Source: Bacteroides sp. (lineage in GTDB: Bacteria; Bacteroidota; Bacteroidia; Bacteroidales; Bacteroidaceae). From it: a stretch of 64,000 nucleotides of DNA. The stretch is taken from NCBI GenBank assembly GCA_017472925.1, contig JAFUNS010000034.1, positions 186,001 through 250,000 on the forward strand. The letters are read 5' to 3'. The first letter of the stretch is position 1; each line of letters begins with the position of its first letter. Shown here one piece after another: positions 44,740 to 55,700 of the stretch. Both the position numbers and the translations under genes were made by a program. Below the pieces are notes generated by a model that saw nothing but the letters and a program-made list of their open reading frames with translations, searched no databases and was not told where the DNA came from.

Positions 44740-46350
44740 TTAATAACCCGGATTTTGTTTCCAGTTGGTATTAACATTCATCCAATCTTTGTGAATTGGA
44801 TAAATTCTACGGAACTTTTCAGTTTTGGCTGCAGGATTGATAACATGTTTCAAACCCCAATCATCTTCAAATTTACCAAAACGGATCAAGTCGTTACGAC
44901 GCCAGTTTTCGTCAAAGAATTCACGACCACGTTCATCCAACAAATCTTGCAATGTAGGATTACCTTCTACTGCAGGTGCGCCCACATATGCACGAATTTG
45001 GTTCATCAATGAAGCCGGTGTATCACCATTGGTAGCGCTACCGCCACGAAGAATGGCTTCGGCCTTAGTCAAGATAATATCTGCAAAACGGAAGATAGGA
45101 ACATCATTGTTCTGGTTACGTCCATTCTTATAATCGTCATAAGCAGGGAACCATTTTACAGACTTGTAACCTTGTGACCAACCGTTTACATCCTTACCTA
45201 CATTGAGTTGTTCACTTTGTTCTTTCAATGTAATTTCTTTTGTAAAGACCAATTGCTCACCATTGTATATTACAGGATTATTGGTTAATTCACGGTTCTC
45301 ATTGAAGAAATAGATGGGGCCACCTACAATCATTTTATTACGTTCGTCACCTGGAAGTGTAAGTAAATCCACGACATTCGGGTTGACAGCAAAGTTACCA
45401 CCAACAGATGCTTCCAGTTTGAATCCATAAATTCCTGGATCCAATTTGTTCATCTGACGCCAAGTACGGTAACGAGCATAGCACATACCTTGTTGGGTGA
45501 TACGGTCGAATGGCATTGCATAGATAAAGTCCTTAATGTGTGCTCCGTTTTCTGGCCAGAACTTTTCAAGATAGCCGTCGGAAAGGTCGAATATTCCTGA
45601 GGCGATAATTTCATCACAAACCTTGATACAATCATTCAACTTTTCATTCTTAGCAGTTGCTGCATCGTATTGAGCAACATCGGCGCTAGTATAAACCGGC
45701 CAGTTGATATAAAGCTTAGCAAGTAATGCTTGAGCCATCCAATAGGTTGGCTTTCCGTAAGTGTAAGCGCTTACTTCTTTGGTCAAATTAGGTAATGCCT
45801 TTAACAAGTCTGATTCTATGAACGCTGCAACTTGTGCACGTGGAGAACGGTCAATCGCTTCATTGTCTTCCAGCATACGATTTAATATAGGCATATCTCC
45901 AAAACATTCCATAAGTATGAAATGATAGAATGCACGCATAGCTAATGCCGGAGCTGCCCCTGGTGTATCTTCACCACCAAGATCCAATATAGCTTTGTTA
46001 CATCTGGTAATACCACCAGTTAAATCTTCTCCCCAATGCCAAAGTGTTGCATCGTCAGGAGTCATCTTGTGTAAGGTTGGATATGCATTTTCACCACTGT
46101 TCCAATAGTCACCGTCAAAAGAAATACCGGTAAATTCATCAGAAGAAAGAGTTACTACATCACTATAACGACGTCCCAAGATACCACGGAATGCATAATA
46201 AATATCTGCCATTTTTGCTTCAGCGGCAATTTCTGAATTAGGGAATTCTGTCAGTTGAGACTTGATGTCTACATCCAAGTCTGTACAGCCTGTTGTTGCA
46301 GATAACAGACCTACTGCCAAATATAATTTAATTTTATTTTTCATAATCAT
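44740..46350 (-). CDS. susD: SusD-family glycan-binding lipoprotein
   Basis: 536 residues with lipobox ATTGC (Cys22), so it is surface-anchored. SusD/RagB features: TPR-like helices (LGGEDTPGAAPALAMRAFYHF, MECFGDMPIL) and the C-terminal RGREFFDENWRRNDLIRFGKF. It captures glycan fragments for the SusC partner 9 bp upstream. A start at Met3 (46344) is also possible. SusD is used as a family name, not as starch specificity. Confidence 0.94.
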   Translation of the reverse strand: MIMKNKIKLYLAVGLLSATTGCTDLDVDIKSQLTEFPNSEIAAEAKMADIYYAFRGILGRRYSDVVTLSSDEFTGISFDGDYWNSGENAYPTLHKMTPDDATLWHWGEDLTGGITRCNKAILDLGGEDTPGAAPALAMRAFYHFILMECFGDMPILNRMLEDNEAIDRSPRAQVAAFIESDLLKALPNLTKEVSAYTYGKPTYWMAQALLAKLYINWPVYTSADVAQYDAATAKNEKLNDCIKVCDEIIASGIFDLSDGYLEKFWPENGAHIKDFIYAMPFDRITQQGMCYARYRTWRQMNKLDPGIYGFKLEASVGGNFAVNPNVVDLLTLPGDERNKMIVGGPIYFFNENRELTNNPVIYNGEQLVFTKEITLKEQSEQLNVGKDVNGWSQGYKSVKWFPAYDDYKNGRNQNNDVPIFRFADIILTKAEAILRGGSATNGDTPASLMNQIRAYVGAPAVEGNPTLQDLLDERGREFFDENWRRNDLIRFGKFEDDWGLKHVINPAAKTEKFRRIYPIHKDWMNVNTNWKQNPGY

Positions 46351-46359
46351 TAATTCTAT

Positions 46360-49341
46360 TTAGAAGTTAACATTTAATCCTAACATAAATGTACGAGTTC
46401 TCGGATAGAACGATTCACGATAATCTACACCCGGAGTTAAACCGCCTAAACTTACTTCTGGGTCAACACCTTTATAATTTGTGATTGTAAATACATTGTT
46501 ACAAGTTGCTGTAACCTTTAAGCTATTTACCCAATTACCAATCTTTCCGAAATTGTAACCTAAACTCAAAGAAGACAAACGTAGATAACTACCTTTTTCT
46601 AAATAACGATCTGAAGGTGCTTGGGCATTTGTATCTGTTGCTTTCTGTTCAAGTATTTCTTTCAAACCGTTTTTGCCGACCTTAATGTTTGTTACATTAT
46701 TGTATTGCGCACGGGTGCCATTGAAGATTTTGTTGCCAAATACACCTTGTACAAAAGCTGTTAATGACCAATTCTTGTATGTCACAGTATTGTTCCAACC
46801 TAAATTTAATTTTGGTTGTGCACTACCTACATTTACACGGTCTTTTTCTCCAGGATTTGCTGTTGTTCCAATCAATTTGCCATCTTCGTCATATTCGTTG
46901 AATACTGAAAGACCATCTTCGTTATATCCAGCCCATTCCCACATGTAGAAAGTACCAATAGGTTCACCTTCCATAATGCGTTGGATGGAATTGGCTTGCG
47001 AGAATCCACCAATATTTGGATTGGCTTGATTGATATAATTTACGGAATAAGTATCATTAGATAACTTGTCTACTGTATTCTTGTTGTGAGATAAGTTCAA
47101 GCTTGTTGACCATTGGAAATCTTTAGTTTGTACAGGAATAACATTAATAGCTAATTCAATCCCCTTGTTAGTGATGTCACCTACATTAGCAGTCATCTTA
47201 TCAAATGGATAACGGCTTGTAGAGACTGCATAATCGTAAATCAAATCAGATGTTTTCTTGTTATAGTATTCAATGGTACCGCTCAAACGGCCGCCCCATA
47301 CAGCGAAATCCAAACCAATATTGAACATGGCAGTTTCTTCCCATTTCAAATCAGGGTTTGAGTTGCGAATTGCAGCTAAAATACGATATTTTTCAGTCTC
47401 GCTACGATCATACCAACCTCTAGCTCCATACACTTGAGTTGCAATGTAAGGATCGAATCCCAATGAGTTACCGCTGATACCATAGCCTACGCGGAATTTT
47501 AAATCATCGAATATATTTAAGTCCTTAATGAACTCTTCTTCACTAATACGCCATGCAGCAGATGCTGAAGGGAATGTACCCCAACGATTGTTCTTACCAA
47601 ATGCAGAAGAACCATCACGACGTACGGTAGCTTGTACCATATACTTGCTGTTGAATGAATAATTAGCACGTCCGAAGAATGAAATCATACGTAAAGTAGA
47701 TTCAGCTGAAGACCAAATACCATTGATGTCCATTTTATTGGCCATCCCCAAATCTTTATAACCTAAATCATCATTATAGAAATCATATACAGTCAAGCCA
47801 AAACCATCAGCTACAGTTGTTTCTTCCCATGAATAACCGGCCATCAAACCAAGTTTATGTACTTCGTTGAAGGTCTTGTCATAATTCAAATATGTTTCAA
47901 ATACTTTTTTATGGTCTGATGTTGTGCGACGGTGCGCTTGACCGTTGTTCTTAATACCTGTCAACTGAGTTTTTGAAGTATGGTATTCCCCCCAAATAAA
48001 TTGTTCGTTCTGATAAGAAACGGTTGCATTCCAAACCAATCCATCGATAATTTGCAAAGCTGCTTTGGCAGTACCTTGCAATTTCTTGGTTTCATGATCG
48101 TAAGGGTCTTCATTAATCATTGACAATGGGTTGTAATTTTGAGATACACCTTCATACTTGCTCCAATTCCCGTTTGCATCGTATACAGGTACTAATGGAG
48201 AATAGTAATTCATGGCATCGTAAACACTTGCGCCGTCTGTAGCAGTGTTTACAGAATGATTGTTTGTTATACTTGCATTTACATTGAATGAAAGTGTCAA
48301 ACGGTCATTCAAAGCTTTTGTTTGAATAAATGCACGACCAATCAAACGATCCATTTCAGTACCCTTGATAACACCTTGCTTATCCAAGTAAGTGAAGCTG
48401 GTGTTGTAAGAAGTTTGATCATTACCACCACTAATTGATACATTGTGATTATGGGTAACAGCTGTACGTTGTACTTCTTTTTGCCAGTCGGTATTGGCAC
48501 CCATATCATTGTCAATAGTGAAGTTGTTGGCTTTGGCATAAGCGCGAAGTTCAGATGCTGACAACATATCGAGATTTTTCATGACGTTGTCCAATGCAAC
48601 ATATCCATTGTAAGTAACGGATGCTTTGCCGCTCTTTCCTTTCTTGGTAGTTACAATGATTACACCATTAGCAGCTTTTGAACCATAAATAGCTGTAGCT
48701 GTAGCGTCGCGAAGAACGTCGATACTTTCAATATCTTCGGGAGCGATTGTAGCTAATGATACACCCGGAACACCGTCTATTACATAATAAGGTTCCATGG
48801 CAGCACCACTACGAAGTGATGAAGCACCACGCAGTTGGATAGAAGAAGTTCCACCATTAGGGTCACTGCTCTGTGTGATAGATAATCCTGGAACTTTACC
48901 TTGCAACAACTGTGCTGGATCAGTATAAGTACCTACATTCAATTTGTCTGCCTTAACGGTAGTAATGGAAGATGTTACGTCTTTACGGGTCATGCTACCA
49001 TAACCTACTACTACCACTTCGTCCAACATGGCATTGTCTTCTGCCAAAATGATGTTGAGGTTGCGACCAGCTGTAATTTCCTGAGTCTTGTAGCCAATGT
49101 AGGAAATCAGCAAAGTCTTTCCAGGAGCTACGTTCAATGTAAACTTACCGTCTACATCGGTTACTGTACCATTAGTAGTACCTTTTTCGATAACGTTCAC
49201 ACCAATCAAAGGTTCACCGGCGGAGTCCTTCACCACACCGTTTACTGTTGACTGCGCAAACGCCCAAGTGCTGTTCAATAAGAATAGGGCCACCATCATG
49301 ATGTGCGACCACAATCTTTTGCTTTCTTGTAATTTACACAT
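46360..49341 (-). CDS. susC: SusC-family TonB-dependent transporter
   Basis: 993 residues with a signal peptide, the N-terminal carboxypeptidase-like domain (STVNGVVKDSAGEPLIGVNV), the TonB box-like DEVVVVGYGSMTRKDVTSS, a plug (VPGLSITQSSDPNGGTSSIQ, IESIDVLRDATATAIYGSKA) and a barrel ending RTFMLGLNVNF. It imports the oligosaccharides bound by SusD. It lies 37 bp behind the acetyltransferase gene, so the order GH89-acetyltransferase-SusC-SusD suggests one operon. Confidence 0.95.
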   Translation of the reverse strand: MCKLQESKRLWSHIMMVALFLLNSTWAFAQSTVNGVVKDSAGEPLIGVNVIEKGTTNGTVTDVDGKFTLNVAPGKTLLISYIGYKTQEITAGRNLNIILAEDNAMLDEVVVVGYGSMTRKDVTSSITTVKADKLNVGTYTDPAQLLQGKVPGLSITQSSDPNGGTSSIQLRGASSLRSGAAMEPYYVIDGVPGVSLATIAPEDIESIDVLRDATATAIYGSKAANGVIIVTTKKGKSGKASVTYNGYVALDNVMKNLDMLSASELRAYAKANNFTIDNDMGANTDWQKEVQRTAVTHNHNVSISGGNDQTSYNTSFTYLDKQGVIKGTEMDRLIGRAFIQTKALNDRLTLSFNVNASITNNHSVNTATDGASVYDAMNYYSPLVPVYDANGNWSKYEGVSQNYNPLSMINEDPYDHETKKLQGTAKAALQIIDGLVWNATVSYQNEQFIWGEYHTSKTQLTGIKNNGQAHRRTTSDHKKVFETYLNYDKTFNEVHKLGLMAGYSWEETTVADGFGLTVYDFYNDDLGYKDLGMANKMDINGIWSSAESTLRMISFFGRANYSFNSKYMVQATVRRDGSSAFGKNNRWGTFPSASAAWRISEEEFIKDLNIFDDLKFRVGYGISGNSLGFDPYIATQVYGARGWYDRSETEKYRILAAIRNSNPDLKWEETAMFNIGLDFAVWGGRLSGTIEYYNKKTSDLIYDYAVSTSRYPFDKMTANVGDITNKGIELAINVIPVQTKDFQWSTSLNLSHNKNTVDKLSNDTYSVNYINQANPNIGGFSQANSIQRIMEGEPIGTFYMWEWAGYNEDGLSVFNEYDEDGKLIGTTANPGEKDRVNVGSAQPKLNLGWNNTVTYKNWSLTAFVQGVFGNKIFNGTRAQYNNVTNIKVGKNGLKEILEQKATDTNAQAPSDRYLEKGSYLRLSSLSLGYNFGKIGNWVNSLKVTATCNNVFTITNYKGVDPEVSLGGLTPGVDYRESFYPRTRTFMLGLNVNF

Positions 49342-49378
49342 AGTTTTTAATTTTTGAGTTAATATTTAAGGTGTTAAT

Positions 49379-50458
49379 TTAAATCTTTATATAAATCTTC
49401 TTTTTCCATAATGGATAGCCGATGGCTCCCAACAAAAGCATAAAACCAATTGCATAGGTGGCCGATGCCACGCATCCATCGCCCATCAAAGAACTTATAC
49501 CGTTATAAATACTTGTCTTGAGACCGGTGTGACCAAACACAATGGCAAGTACTTCGCTACCTACATAAAGGAAGAGAGGGTTCACTCCGAATATAAGGAA
49601 GAAACGGGCCCATGATTTTTTACCTTTTATATCTATTATATACATGAATAGAGCCAATAACGAAGCAGCCAATCCGCAAGTCACCAACACGAAAGTTGGA
49701 CTCCAGATGCGCTTGTTCAGTGGCAATGCAAAGGTAAATAGTAATCCGATGGCGGTGATGACAAAACCAATAAGGAACAGTTGCAATACTTTTTCATCGG
49801 TTTTGTGAGTGCGTGAAATGAGTTTACCGCAATGGAACCCTATCAATGTATGGGCAATGGCACCTATGGTGCTAACCAAACCTTCGGGATCAATTGGGCG
49901 TTTGGTATATAAATGGGATTCACCAATCAGATTACGATCTCCTATTGCTAAAATGTTACTTTCATCGTTTATATATCCGTTGCCGCTCAGCAAAAGAATG
50001 GCATAACCAATGAGCAATAACATCGCTATAGATAAGGTATGGCGATGATTACCATATAATGCAAACAATGAAACGATGCAGTAGCATACAGCAATGCGTG
50101 GCAATACACCGGTAAGGCGTAGATGGTCAAAGGGGAAGAAGTCGCCTCCGCAAGCGTTGCCGAACCAATGGATGGCCCAACCAATTAGCAGTATCACTAC
50201 TGTGCGTTTGAAAATCTTGCGGATGACTCCCCCGGAAACTATAAAATGGAATTTGTTTAATGAAAGATAGGTGGAAATCCCTACCATGAACAGGAAGAAT
50301 GGGAACACCAGGTCGCAAGGGGTCAACCCGTTCCAATCGGCATGGTGAAGCGGAGCGAAGGTATTTCGACCTCCACTATTGTTCACCAAAATCATGCCGG
50401 CTACGGTCAGCCCTCGCAAGACATCCAGTGACATCAGTCTTTTGCTGTTCTCTTTCAT
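49379..50458 (-). CDS. HGSNAT-like membrane acetyltransferase (DUF5009)
   Basis: 359 residues from Met at 50458, four bp after the GH89 stop; the longer frame to 50578 only overlaps GH89. About ten membrane helices. The N-terminal RLMSLDVLRGLTVAGMILVN and HHADWNGLTPCDLVFPFFLF match the bacterial relatives of human heparan-alpha-glucosaminide N-acetyltransferase, and the His before WNG corresponds, as I recall, to the catalytic His of the human enzyme. It would transfer acetyl from cytoplasmic acetyl-CoA to a terminal glucosamine (or another sugar) in the periplasm. Translational coupling to GH89 supports a shared pathway. Confidence 0.85.
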   Translation of the reverse strand: MKENSKRLMSLDVLRGLTVAGMILVNNSGGRNTFAPLHHADWNGLTPCDLVFPFFLFMVGISTYLSLNKFHFIVSGGVIRKIFKRTVVILLIGWAIHWFGNACGGDFFPFDHLRLTGVLPRIAVCYCIVSLFALYGNHRHTLSIAMLLLIGYAILLLSGNGYINDESNILAIGDRNLIGESHLYTKRPIDPEGLVSTIGAIAHTLIGFHCGKLISRTHKTDEKVLQLFLIGFVITAIGLLFTFALPLNKRIWSPTFVLVTCGLAASLLALFMYIIDIKGKKSWARFFLIFGVNPLFLYVGSEVLAIVFGHTGLKTSIYNGISSLMGDGCVASATYAIGFMLLLGAIGYPLWKKKIYIKI

Positions 50459-50462
50459 TGTA

Positions 50463-52622
50463 TTATTTAAATGTCTTCTCAAACACTTCTTTTGCGATAT
50501 CGATACAATCACCCTCAGGTATGGAAGAATACGGAGTCTTGTCCAAAGTCCAGGGTTCTTCCATCGCATAATAGTCAAGGATTACTTCCGGCTTACCTTC
50601 CAATTGGTCTTTTAACGTTTTCCAATAAGCTTCCCATCGTTTGTAGTAGAAGTCTTTTAGGATTCCGTTCCATTCCTTATGGGCATAATCGCGTAATTTG
50701 CCGGTATCGGCACAATATCGATTACCCCAAGTGGTGATTTGCACGCGGGCATTCCATTCGTACAAATCCTTTTCTTCGGGGGTATTACCTAATTTACGTG
50801 CCTTCTCAATCCAATTGCCTACTCGGAATTCCTTGCGGGTACCAAGCAGCTTGTCTTGAAGAAGAAGTAAATTCAGGAATTCCTTGTGATTCTTGTCAAA
50901 ACTACGCTTGTCGAAGTTTTTGAAATCGGCTATGGTGTGGTTGTAGACGATGCGTCCACGGTCAGCTATAGCCTGACGGACAATATCTACCAAATCATAT
51001 TCAAAGTTGTTATTTCCTCTATACTTTTCGGCTACTTCCAACATCAGTCGGGCAGCTTCTGCTGTAGTGGTGGGGTCGTAGTAGTTCTTCATCTTCGACC
51101 AACTGGAAACTTGGAAGTTGGTGAGTGAAGGACGACCACAGAATATGGATTCGTGAGGACCTTGTTGATTATTGCCACGCGGACAATTATAGATTTCATT
51201 AGCTAAAATCATCCATGCTTGTTCAATCTTTTCATCTTTTACTCCATAACGGGCTACCAAATAGTCTTTAAGCCATTCTTCCTTAGTGATTTTTTCAGGA
51301 CGCCAAGGGAGTTCGCTCATCAGTTCAAACATAACAGGATTATTTTCGCTACCTTCCATGGTAAGGCCAAATCCGGTCATGTGTTTGGCCAATGGATTTG
51401 TCTTGGTCTCGTAGAAGTTTTCCAATAATTGATCCATACGACCGTGCAATCCCACGTTGGCTCCGAAATTCTGTAAGAAACAGAAAGCCCAATTGTGATG
51501 AATGAATCCTTCTTTGCGTTGCCACAAGGAAGGGATACCCCATTGAGGACGACATTCACTGAACAAATCGAGTATGAGCATATCGCCGTTCTTCAGATTC
51601 TTGATCATGTCATATTGTGGGTTCTTGTCCCATGCTTGTACTACCCAAACGGCTTTGGGATTGACACGCTTCATGGTTTTCATGATAATCTGTCCGGCTG
51701 CATCATAATCAATCTCGCCAATCATCTTGCTTTCATGGAAAGGGTCCATGGAATAATAGTTGGCTTTTCCGAACAAGGCTTCTTGTTCCTTATAATAAGC
51801 AGCGGCCATTTCTTCGAAACGAGGGTCGAATGGTTGGAGAATGGCTGGACGGGTAAAACCATTCCAAGGCGCAGATTCAGTGATGTTGAGACCCATTTTC
51901 TTGTCGGCATTGTGAGGAACCATACCGGAATAACCTGGTAGTACCGGCTCAATGCCATATTCTTTCATACGCTTCAGAATCTTTTTTTGCAAAGCTTCCT
52001 GTTGGGTATACCAAGAATCTGGATTAGGACCACCCCAACCTTCCAAATTGTTCATGGCCCACCAAGCCAAGAAAGCAGGGCCTGCAATAAATTCGTTGAT
52101 TTCTTCTTTACTATATCCAAACTTCTTGAGCATATTGAACCATACACATTCTTGTCCAACAGCAGCCAAAGGAAGGTTGATGCCATGTAAAGCCATCCAG
52201 TCTATTTCCTGCTCCCAACGTTCCCAGTCCCAAAATGCCATGGTATAGGAATAGGTACAATAATTGAAATTGTAGCGTTGGGTCAATGAAGTTTCGCGGC
52301 GTTCCTTTTTAGTAACGGGAGGTAGTACATCGGGAAGTTCGGCTTTCATTCCGTTCCATGACAAGTGGATACCGGCATAATATTTCAAATACCAGTTGAG
52401 GCCCGTAGCCACATTGATATAGTTATTACCACGAACCACCACTTTCCGGCCTCTTTGGTCGAGCTCGAAAAAATCCGTATTACTTTTCCTGATTTCGATG
52501 ATGAATTTCTTGGATGCACCTTCGTCGATTCTTTCCAACAATCCTTTAATAGGGTTGGCAAACAGGCTTAAAGGGAGTATAAGCATCCCAAATAGGATGG
52601 CACGTGTAATTTTCGCATTCAT
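50463..52622 (-). CDS. GH89 alpha-N-acetylglucosaminidase (NAGLU-like)
   Basis: 719 residues with a signal peptide. GH89 landmarks: QRYNFNYCTYSYTMAFWDWE near residue 115, WMALHGINLPLAAVGQECVW near 142, then the catalytic-acid region YYSMDPFHESKMIGE near 292 and the second Glu in NNPVMFELMSELPW near 430. It removes terminal alpha-linked GlcNAc, as in heparan-type chains or alpha-1,4-GlcNAc-capped mucin glycans. First gene of the SusCD operon; its promoter carries a -7 box and a 21-bp direct repeat. Confidence 0.94.
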   Translation of the reverse strand: MNAKITRAILFGMLILPLSLFANPIKGLLERIDEGASKKFIIEIRKSNTDFFELDQRGRKVVVRGNNYINVATGLNWYLKYYAGIHLSWNGMKAELPDVLPPVTKKERRETSLTQRYNFNYCTYSYTMAFWDWERWEQEIDWMALHGINLPLAAVGQECVWFNMLKKFGYSKEEINEFIAGPAFLAWWAMNNLEGWGGPNPDSWYTQQEALQKKILKRMKEYGIEPVLPGYSGMVPHNADKKMGLNITESAPWNGFTRPAILQPFDPRFEEMAAAYYKEQEALFGKANYYSMDPFHESKMIGEIDYDAAGQIIMKTMKRVNPKAVWVVQAWDKNPQYDMIKNLKNGDMLILDLFSECRPQWGIPSLWQRKEGFIHHNWAFCFLQNFGANVGLHGRMDQLLENFYETKTNPLAKHMTGFGLTMEGSENNPVMFELMSELPWRPEKITKEEWLKDYLVARYGVKDEKIEQAWMILANEIYNCPRGNNQQGPHESIFCGRPSLTNFQVSSWSKMKNYYDPTTTAEAARLMLEVAEKYRGNNNFEYDLVDIVRQAIADRGRIVYNHTIADFKNFDKRSFDKNHKEFLNLLLLQDKLLGTRKEFRVGNWIEKARKLGNTPEEKDLYEWNARVQITTWGNRYCADTGKLRDYAHKEWNGILKDFYYKRWEAYWKTLKDQLEGKPEVILDYYAMEEPWTLDKTPYSSIPEGDCIDIAKEVFEKTFK

Positions 52623-52642
52623 AGTAGATTCTTTGTTTGCTG

Positions 52643-52703
52643 CAAATATAGACGTTCGGCCGATAGCCGAGGGGGAAAATAGAACAGAAAGGGGATAAAA
52701 TAG
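52643..52703 (-). promoter_or_regulatory. GH89-susCD promoter with a candidate HTCS-binding repeat
   Basis: -7 box TATATTTG (52643-52650), no clear -33. Upstream are a small palindrome TCGGC-CGATA-GCCGA (52656-52670) and a direct repeat with a 21-bp period: GGGNNAAAATAG at 52671-52682 and 52692-52703, with further matching bases after it. The repeat is about 25-55 bp upstream of the -7 box, the usual position for an AraC-type activator. The HTCS encoded next door is the likely protein. Confidence 0.5.
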
Positions 52704-52723
52704 TAAAGTCGTGTGTTTTTCTC

Positions 52724-55700
52724 TTATTTTATATCACTTGGAAGTATTCCAAACAGCTCTTTGAAACAGCGGGTAAAATATTTGGGGTCGTTGAAACCTA
52801 CTGCGTAAGCAATCTCGGAAACAGACATACCACTGCCTTTTTCCAACGATACTTTAGCTATATTCAATCGGTAGTTTTTCATGAAAACTCCGATGGATTG
52901 GCCGGTAATTGATTGTAGTTTTTCGTTGACAAGTGTCTTGCTGTATCCCATGTCCTTGACAAAACGCTCCAAATTATATTCCGAATTGCTGTAGTTCTCT
53001 TTTATCAAATTGAGTGCCCTTTCCATGAATATACTGTCTTTTGAGGTTTTGGCAATGCTGAGCGATTCGTAGCTCATCTGATTGGTAAAGCGTTGCTTGA
53101 ATTTCTCTCGTGTACTTAATATATTATGGATACGTAGACGTAGGATATCCTCGTCGAAAGGTTTATGTAGGTATTCGTCCACTCCTATTTCGTAACTGAG
53201 CTTTTCTTGTTGTTCGGATTGTATAGCTGTGAGCATTAGGAAAGGAATGTGTGAAGTGGCCAGATTAGCCTTTACTTGTTTGGACAGTTCGTTGCCATCC
53301 ATGACAGGCATCATTAAGTCGCTAATGATAAGATCGGTATTTTGTTGAGCTAAATGTTCCAATGCTTCAGCTCCGTTTTGTGCCAATATCACATCGTAGT
53401 CTTTCTGTAGAATGGATTGGATATAGGCTCTCATGTCAGGGTTATCTTCGGCAACCAGAATCGTTTTTCTTTCGGCTGTTTGTTTATCTTTGGACAATTC
53501 TTCAGTTGTTTCAATGATCGATGAAATCGGTGCTTTTTGAATGTCTTCTCCTTTTTCTAACGGTAGAAGTACACGGAAATAAGCGCCTCCTGTAGGGTTA
53601 TTCCCAGCTTGTATTTCACCTCCGTGTAATGCCACTATCCTTTTACATAAGAATAAACCGATACCTGTACTACTTTGGCCATATACCGGATACTTCACAC
53701 TTTTGGGTGATTGATAGAAGCGTTCGAAAATTCGTTCGGTATCTTCGGGCGCAATACCGTGCCCGGTGTCACGAATATCAAAAAAGATACCTTCTTTCCC
53801 GTCCTTTGCTTTCAAGTAGGCCACATAGATAGAGATACGCCCGTTGTCGGGAGTGAACTTGATAGCGTTGGAAATGAGGTTGACCAATGCCTTGCGCAAA
53901 TACTCCTCGTCGAATATCCAATAGGGGGTACTTAGGCGGTAAAAAGTACGCAAGGTAATGTTCCTTTCGCGAGCAAACACTTCAAAAGGCATTATCAAAT
54001 TTTGCATGAAACTCTTCAAGTCCCGGTTTTGTGGTTGAAGCACTACCTTCTCGGCATCCAGTTTTCGGAAGTCCATCAGTTCATTGACCAAAGAAAGAAG
54101 GTAATTGGTGTTCTTTTCAGCCAATTTCAATTGTTCTTGTACTTGGGGCTCGGAGCTTTCTTTCAAGGCGCGTTTCAGTGGGCCGTTGATGAGTGTTACG
54201 GGTGTACGGAATTCGTGGGTAATGTTGGTGAAGAACGTAATCTTTTCTTCGGTTATCTCTTCCACGTGTTTGGCCATAGCTTCCAATTGCTTGTTTTGCT
54301 CAGCCAATTCTTGGGTACGTTGTTCTACGATTCGCTCCAAGCGTTTCTTCTGTTGTTGATAGAGGCGGGCACGTCGTTGGTAGAAATAATACACGCCGAA
54401 ACCAATAAGAAGAATCAGCAATAAATAAAACCATATTGTTTTGTAGAAATAAGGAGTGACGTGAATCTCTATTTCTGTTATATCTTCGCCCCAATGCCCT
54501 TTCTCGTCAGTGGCTCGTACTTGGAATACATAGTCGCCTGCGGGTATGGCATTGTATTTGGCACTGTATTCACCGTTTTGCGTGGAGGTCCAATCGCGTT
54601 CGTATCCTTTCAGACGGTATTCGTATTTTACACGATTGCAGTTCCCATAGTTCAAGGTTGAGAATTCCATGGTAAATCCATGATCTTTCTCATGCAAACA
54701 AATGGTATTTGCATCGCTATAGATATGGGGTGCATTAGTTGCCATGGGGGGATAAGTCACATTACCCGATATACTGATGGAACTGATGGTCACTTTCGCT
54801 TTTTGGATATCAGCCAAATCCACTTGTGGGTCAATGGCGACCAATCCGTTGATGGTACCGAAATAGAGAAGGTCACTTCGTTCTGAAGAATAATAGGCAT
54901 TGCTGAAAAAATGATTGTTGGGCAGACCGTCTTCTTTAGTAAAATTGGTAAAGAACAAGGTGTTCCGGTCCAATCGGGAAATACCATAATTGGTAGTCAT
55001 CCATAAATTGTTATAATTGTCTTCTACAATCCCGATGATGTAATTGTTCGGCAGTCCATTCTTGCGGGTATAGTTGTTGAAGCGGAACTGATTGGGGGCT
55101 TCTTCTATAGCTTGGTAAAGTCCATGCCCGTTGGAACCTAACCAGATTCCTCCGTCTTTGTCTTCCAGTATGCAGTTGATCTTTTCCAATTTCATGGAAG
55201 AAGGATTATCCAACTTATATTTTAAATAGGTATAATCGAATTTGGTATGTGATAGGGTAAAGGAGTGGAGATTCATAATGAATACACCTTCCGAAGTTCC
55301 CCACCACAAACGGTTCTGCTTGTCGATAAGCAGTGAACTGTTGCCTTCGAACTCATTGTCTGATTGGTCGAATAACACGCGTGTGAAATGTTTGTTGGTC
55401 TTGTTGTAGAAATGCAATCCTCTGGTAGTCCCAAACCAAATACCATTATTCAGTGGGTCCTCGCAGGCGCAACTGAGGAAGTCTCCTTCCAAGCCTAAAG
55501 AATCTTCACGAATATGACGGATAAAGCGTTGGTTGTTAGGTATGTTTAAGTCTAATTCGTTGATACCCGTACCCCATGTATATGCCCACAAGTGATTATC
55601 GGAATCTATCATCAGCCCGTTGATGGAATTGGTGCTGATGGAAGTTTCTTTTGAACGGTCGAATGTGAAGTGGATAAACTCGTCAGTATCTTTGGCTTTT

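Noticed and set aside
50459-50578. 40-codon N-terminal extension of the acetyltransferase
   Set aside because: It lies wholly inside the GH89 coding region; the Met at 50458 starts the conserved family sequence.
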